From positions 1 through 13,992 of the forward strand of contig DAOUVM010000020.1 in NCBI GenBank assembly GCA_030667645.1: a DNA stretch of 13,992 bases, read 5' to 3'. A program made the translations under genes and the position numbers. The first letter of the stretch is position 1. Each line of letters opens with the position of its first letter. The notes below the pieces were generated by a model. The model searched no databases. It was not told where the DNA came from and was given only the letters and a program-made list of their open reading frames with translations. Below, piece by piece: positions 13,057 through 13,992 of the stretch. This stretch comes from Ardenticatenales bacterium. Its GTDB lineage: Bacteria; Chloroflexota; Anaerolineae; Promineifilales; UBA4811.

Positions 13057-13086
13057 ATTATAGCACGAAAGTTCTATCCGTGGCAA
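13057..13086 (-). promoter_or_regulatory. Candidate leftward promoter module B
   Basis: On the - strand TTGCCA (13086-13081), an 18-base spacer and a perfect TATAAT (13062-13057). It points towards copy 2 of the structured repeat and, some 700 bases on, ubiE. Its downstream sequence resembles that of module A. Confidence 0.5.
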
Positions 13087-13326
13087 GGCCCACGAGATGA
13101 TGGCGCAGGGTCAAGTCGTTGAACTGGCATGATATCTGACGTTCCGGGTACCAGATGGGTAATAGATCCACCGTCTAGTTTCCAGGGAGGCCACAATGGA
13201 TTGTCAATAGCGCGGGTGAGGATGGCTCCTTTTTTGACGCGAACGGCGCGTAGGCGCGTGACCGATCAACGGTCGCGCTGTGGTAGTCGCTATCCGTCAC
13301 CTGCAACACGGACTTGGACACGCCTT

Positions 13327-13352
13327 GCCTGACGACGACCTGGGAGTCAGGC
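13327..13352. promoter_or_regulatory. Inverted repeat upstream of the antitoxin gene
   Basis: GCCTGAC (13327-13333) and GTCAGGC (13346-13352) are perfect 7-base inverted arms with a 12-base spacer, directly upstream of the antitoxin promoter. Ribbon-helix-helix antitoxins normally autorepress by binding such repeats, so this is a candidate operator. Confidence 0.4.
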
Positions 13353-13366
13353 TTGACGTATTCCTG

Positions 13367-13375
13367 TGATACACT
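13367..13375 (+). promoter_or_regulatory. Extended -10 promoter of the antitoxin gene
   Basis: TG-A-TACACT forms an extended -10. A TTGACG at 13353-13358 is only 11 bases upstream of the hexamer, too close for a normal -35. The predicted start near 13382 leaves a very short leader ending in GGAGG (13385-13389). Confidence 0.4.
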
Positions 13376-13394
13376 GTTCTGCGTGGAGGCGGTG

Positions 13395-13643
13395 ATGAAA
13401 ACACAGAATGTGACCCTGTCGATTCCCAAAGAGATCCTGCTCAAGGTAGAGTTGATGGCGGTCAGGCGGGAGACCTCTGTCTCCGGCCTGCTGACCCGGA
13501 TGCTGGAGAGGCTCGTTCAAGAGGAGGATTCGTATGCCCGCGCGCGGCGGCGCCACCTGTGGTGGCTTGAAGAACAGGGCGTGGACCTGGGCACCGGCGG
13601 CCAGATCGTGATCCAGCGAGATGAACTCCATGAGCGAGGCTAG
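13395..13643 (+). CDS. Ribbon-helix-helix antitoxin, VapB-like
   Basis: DNA-binding antitoxin partner of a PIN-domain toxin, 82 residues. MKTQNVTLSIPKEILLKVELMAVRRETSVSGLLTRMLERLV gives the short beta strand and two helices of the ribbon-helix-helix fold. The C-terminal tail (RRRHLWWLEEQGVDLGTGG...RDELHERG) is the toxin-neutralising type often seen with PIN toxins. The start is fixed by GGAGG five bases before the ATG; a longer in-frame start at 13314 would include the promoter. It overlaps the toxin remnant's start at 13630, the usual antitoxin-first layout. Because the toxin is broken, this may be an orphan antitoxin. Confidence 0.85.
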   Translation: MKTQNVTLSIPKEILLKVELMAVRRETSVSGLLTRMLERLVQEEDSYARARRRHLWWLEEQGVDLGTGGQIVIQRDELHERG

Positions 13644-13820
13644 CACCTTCCATTCGTCGACGCCAACATCCTGATCTATGCTCACGGCCTATCCTCCGGG
13701 CAAAAGCATGCCCGGGCCCGCGGGCTGATCCAGGCAACACTGATTGCCCGACAAGGCAAAGCATCAACGGAGATTGTGCCCGCTTCACCCTCGCTGCTGT
13801 GCGAGCCTCTGCTCGCATAG
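13630..13820 (+). pseudogene. PIN-domain toxin remnant (frameshifted and truncated)
   Basis: An ATG at 13630 overlaps the antitoxin end and reads MSEASTFH before running into a wrong frame and an early stop. One base out of frame, from 13653, the sequence reads FVDANILIYAHG...QKHARARGLIQ, the conserved PIN N-terminus with its first catalytic Asp. Loss of a single T near 13652-13654 (catttcg to cattcg) would explain the shift. The frame stops at 13818-13820 after about 55 residues, where a full toxin has about 130-140, so the later acidic residues are gone. The end runs into the 3' part of the opposing NUDIX gene. The toxin is judged non-functional unless the frameshift is a sequencing error, and even then it is truncated. 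Confidence 0.75.
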
Positions 13821-13992
13821 CAACGGCTCGCAGAGCAGCAGCGCGAGGGCACTGGGCCCGTCACTGATCTCCCCGGCGCGAGCCATGCGCAGCGCCTCTG
13901 CTATCGGCACTCGTTTGATCTCCATGATCTCAGTTGGTTCGCGATGAGGCTCTCCCAATTCGACCCCGGTTGCCAGAAAGACGTGGGCCACC
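13785..13992 (-). CDS. NUDIX hydrolase, ADP-ribose pyrophosphatase-like (C-terminal part only)
   Basis: Only the last 68 residues are in the window; the frame stays open to the right edge. The segment AHVFLATGVELGEPHREPTEIMEIKRVPIAEALRMARAGEISDGPSALALLL matches the region after the Nudix box in ADP-ribose pyrophosphatase-type enzymes, including the E-x-x-x-x-x-R-V-P-x-x-E-A pattern. The Nudix box itself would lie outside the window, so activity cannot be judged. The last ~20 residues (LLCEPLLCEQRLAQQRG) are encoded by one arm of a large hairpin and look appended relative to family members. It converges on the PIN remnant. Confidence 0.82.
   Translation of the reverse strand, partial: VAHVFLATGVELGEPHREPTEIMEIKRVPIAEALRMARAGEISDGPSALALLLCEPLLCEQRLAQQRG
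13788..13849. repeat. Large hairpin at the NUDIX 3' end and the PIN breakpoint
   Basis: Left arm 13788-13807 and right arm 13825-13849 pair over about 20 bases: GGCTCGCA, CAGCA and GCGAGGG blocks with two small bulges and a 17-base loop. No T-run follows on either strand. It covers the end of the NUDIX frame and the point where the PIN remnant stops, so it may mark a rearrangement or act as a two-way transcription barrier. Confidence 0.6.

Larger units (their letters stand above)
12397..13394. other. Gene-poor interval of about 1 kb with repeats and promoters
   Basis: No reading frame here has a good ribosome binding site together with a recognisable product. The base composition is visibly richer in A+T than the flanking genes, especially at 12560-12840 and 12900-12990. 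It holds two copies of the structured repeat, a tandem 15-mer, two related leftward promoter modules, and near 13260 a GACCG/CGGTC hairpin (13260-13264 with 13270-13274). The rest, including 13090-13320, shows nothing I can interpret. Confidence 0.6.

Noticed and set aside
13129..13332. + strand frame of 67 codons before the antitoxin
   Set aside because: No ribosome binding site, Ser/Arg-rich low-information product, and it overlaps the operator-like inverted repeat region.

Overview
The window is about 14 kb of GC-rich bacterial chromosome. The gene set suggests Chloroflexota (Anaerolineae/Caldilineae-like): a tRNA-Trp T-box in front of trpS, a MgtC/DUF4010 membrane protein, a ubiE-ubiX cluster, Wzz plus split tyrosine-kinase polysaccharide genes, and a ribbon-helix-helix/PIN module. 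This placement is inferred from protein style and gene content; no rRNA or marker search was possible.

Region 1 (2-6109, + strand) is a surface-polysaccharide cluster. It holds a GT2 glycosyltransferase cut by the left edge, a polyprenyl/dolichyl-phosphate glucosyltransferase-like GT2, RNase HII (rnhB, coupled by a GTGA overlap), a GT4 glycosyltransferase, a possible 55-codon ORF, two Wzz-type chain-length proteins and a CpsD-like tyrosine kinase with a degenerate P-loop. The glycosyltransferases would build the glycan. The Wzz pair and kinase would control polymerisation and export.

Region 2 (6116-8143, - strand) is a two-gene operon: a DUF4010/MgtC membrane protein followed by a tRNase Z-like metallo-beta-lactamase-fold protein. 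It is divergent from trpS (8733-9797, +). The 589-base interval between them carries two back-to-back promoters that share one palindromic -35 box, then a tryptophan T-box leader with TGG specifier, a terminator, and a 205-base tail.

Region 3 (9808-12348, - strand) is a tightly overlapped four-gene operon: ubiE, ubiX, a small FMN-binding split-barrel (YhbP-like) protein and a class I methyltransferase. The first two point to quinone (probably menaquinone) biosynthesis.

Region 4 (about 12.4-13.4 kb) is a 1 kb interval without a convincing gene. It contains two ~93% identical copies of a structured repeat; a third, diverged copy lies between the two wzz genes. It also holds a tandem 15-mer and two related leftward promoter modules. 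At the right edge are a ribbon-helix-helix antitoxin gene, a frameshifted and truncated PIN toxin remnant, a strong hairpin and the 3' part of a NUDIX hydrolase on the - strand.

The best candidate for something undescribed is the three-copy structured repeat. Next come the non-canonical lower half of the Trp T-box and its shared-core divergent promoters.
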